Shown here: positions 14,127-14,964 of the stretch, in pieces
How the letters are laid out: each line of letters begins with the position of its first letter
Numbering within the stretch: position 1 is the first letter of the stretch
NCBI GenBank assembly: GCA_038522635.1
Contig: JBCBJZ010000094.1
Span: 1 to 14,964 of the forward strand
Origin: JBCBJZ01 sp038522635
GTDB lineage: Bacteria; Pseudomonadota; Alphaproteobacteria; Rhizobiales; Hyphomicrobiaceae
DNA: 14,964 bases
Direction of reading: 5' to 3'
Notes under the pieces: generated by a model
What the model was told of the DNA's origin: nothing
The model's input: only the letters and a program-made list of their open reading frames with translations
The model's database searches: none
Position numbers and translations under genes: made by a program

Positions 14127-14690
14127 TCAGGAGAATTGAACCTGAGGGCTCACATCGAGGGTCTGACGCTTCTCTTCGCCAACATCGAAGAACTCGGCGT
14201 CTTCAAAGCCGAACAACCGCGCCACCAGCACCGAGGGGAACGCTTGCAGCGTGGCGTTGTACTCGGTGACTGTGTTGTTGAAGAAGCGGCGTGCGGCAGC
14301 GACTTTGTTTTCGATGTCGCCGATTTCCATCTGCAGCATCTTGAAGTTCTCGTTGGCCTTCAGATTGGGATAGGCCTCTTGCAGCATGAAAAGCTTGCCG
14401 AGCGTTGCGGTGAGCATGTTTTCAGCGGCCGCCTGTTCGCCGGGCGTGTTTGCAGCAACAGCGCCTTGACGCGCCTTGATCACGGCTTCGAGCGTGCTGG
14501 CCTCATGGGTCGCGTAGCCCTTCACGGTGGCGACCAGGTTCGGGATAAGGTCGTGGCGCTGCTTCAGCTGCACGTCGATATCCGCAAACGATTGCTTCAC
14601 GCGTGCGTTAAGATTGATGAGGCCGTTGTAGATGACGATGGCCCAGACCACGAGTGCGGCCACGACGGCCAGTACGATCCAATGTTCCAT
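14127..14690 (-). CDS. LemA family protein
   Basis: The protein has 187 residues, the usual LemA length. One N-terminal membrane segment (about 4-21) leads into the helical domain with YNGLINLNARVKQSFADIDV (21-40), KQRHDLIPNLVATVKGYATHE (43-63), NFKMLQMEIGDIENKVAAAR and FFNNTVTEYNATLQAFPS. These are hallmark LemA motifs. The LemA fold is a helical bundle facing the periplasm or outside. Its function is not well known, but it often neighbours M48 proteases or TPM-domain proteins, here an HtpX-like protease. The start ATG at 14690 has AGGGGAG upstream, a strong ribosome-binding site. Confidence 0.95.
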   Translation of the reverse strand: MEHWIVLAVVAALVVWAIVIYNGLINLNARVKQSFADIDVQLKQRHDLIPNLVATVKGYATHEASTLEAVIKARQGAVAANTPGEQAAAENMLTATLGKLFMLQEAYPNLKANENFKMLQMEIGDIENKVAAARRFFNNTVTEYNATLQAFPSVLVARLFGFEDAEFFDVGEEKRQTLDVSPQVQFS

Positions 14691-14889
14691 GGTGCAAACT
14701 CCCCTTACATGTGAGGGCAGTTTACGGGGGCGGGTTTAAAGCCCGGGTAAGGCTGGTGCGCGCAGGCGCGTTGAAAGCGTCTCGCTGGATTTAGGGTTGA
14801 TGCGGTGTAAGCGCCCGTGCCAAAGCGCGACGGCAAGGTGGTCATGCGCCGCCCACCGCCGCCCCTCATTCTTTACGCACGGGAAAGCC

Positions 14890-14964
14890 ATGACGACAGC
14901 CATGACAGCGCCGAACGACGACCTCGCCCGCATTGCCGCCGCCTTGGAGCGCCTGGCACCGCCG
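14890..14964 (+). CDS. 5' end of a probable DUF815 ATP-binding (AAA-type) protein
   Basis: Twenty-five codons are visible before the window ends: MTTAMTAPNDD, then LARIAAALERLAPP. That second motif is the characteristic opening of DUF815 proteins, a family of P-loop ATPases; the Walker motifs would lie beyond the edge. GGGAAAG precedes the ATG at 14890; a second in-frame ATG is at 14902. It is divergent from lemA, with about 200 bases between them that show no clear promoter. The call rests on a short motif only. Confidence 0.6.
   Translation, partial: MTTAMTAPNDDLARIAAALERLAPP

Noticed and set aside
14736..14933. 65-codon minus-strand frame upstream of lemA
   Set aside because: It overlaps the start of the probable DUF815 gene on the other strand, has no recognisable motif and Arg-rich shadow composition.

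Overview
The window looks like chromosomal, GC-rich alphaproteobacterial DNA, most likely Hyphomicrobiales-like. This rests on the sequence character of Ndk, Lgt and the BMFP/UbiK protein, the divergent lgt / ubiK-like arrangement, the lgt-midA coupling and the start of a DUF815-type ATPase gene. No tRNA, rRNA, CRISPR array, transposase or phage gene was seen. The content is mostly housekeeping and stress genes in short transcription units, with a few unusual proteins and repeats.

Layout. Positions 1-1868 (minus): lgt followed by an overlapping midA-type methyltransferase gene that runs off the left edge. At 2091-2375 (plus) lies a small UbiK/BMFP-family coiled-coil protein, divergent from lgt; four to five tandem 16-bp repeats cover the lgt start. 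Positions 2391-3407 (minus): ndk then a DinB-family gene, separated by 14-bp tandem repeats and a run of 12 G. Positions 3579-3962 (plus): an AhpD-like carboxymuconolactone decarboxylase-family protein. Positions 4201-6219 (plus): a 672-residue membrane protein with an N-terminal GYF_2 domain, a long disordered stretch, one membrane segment and an unrecognised C-terminal domain. Positions 6277-7890 (minus): a two-gene unit with a bactofilin fused to a CSPG/cadherin-like repeat, then a membrane-anchored alpha/beta hydrolase. Positions 8082-8696 (minus): a glutathione S-transferase. Positions 8933-9078: a 146-bp REP/MITE-like palindromic element with three hairpins. Positions 9107-12127 (minus): second GST, acetylpolyamine amidohydrolase/HDAC-family enzyme, ketosteroid isomerase-related protein and GNAT acetyltransferase. 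Positions 12224-14690 (minus): LemA and an HtpX-like M48 metalloprotease with a long disordered tail. Position 14890 onward (plus): 5' end of a probable DUF815 ATPase gene.

How the parts may work together. Lgt modifies lipoproteins. LemA/M48 and the GYF protein belong to the cell envelope. The bactofilin-CSPG fusion with its co-transcribed hydrolase may form an envelope-associated scaffold unit. The GST / deacetylase / KSI-like / acetyltransferase run suggests a small-molecule acylation-deacylation pathway. The most unusual items are the bactofilin-CSPG fusion, the three-hairpin element with compensated stems, and the short tandem repeats that sit at gene borders.
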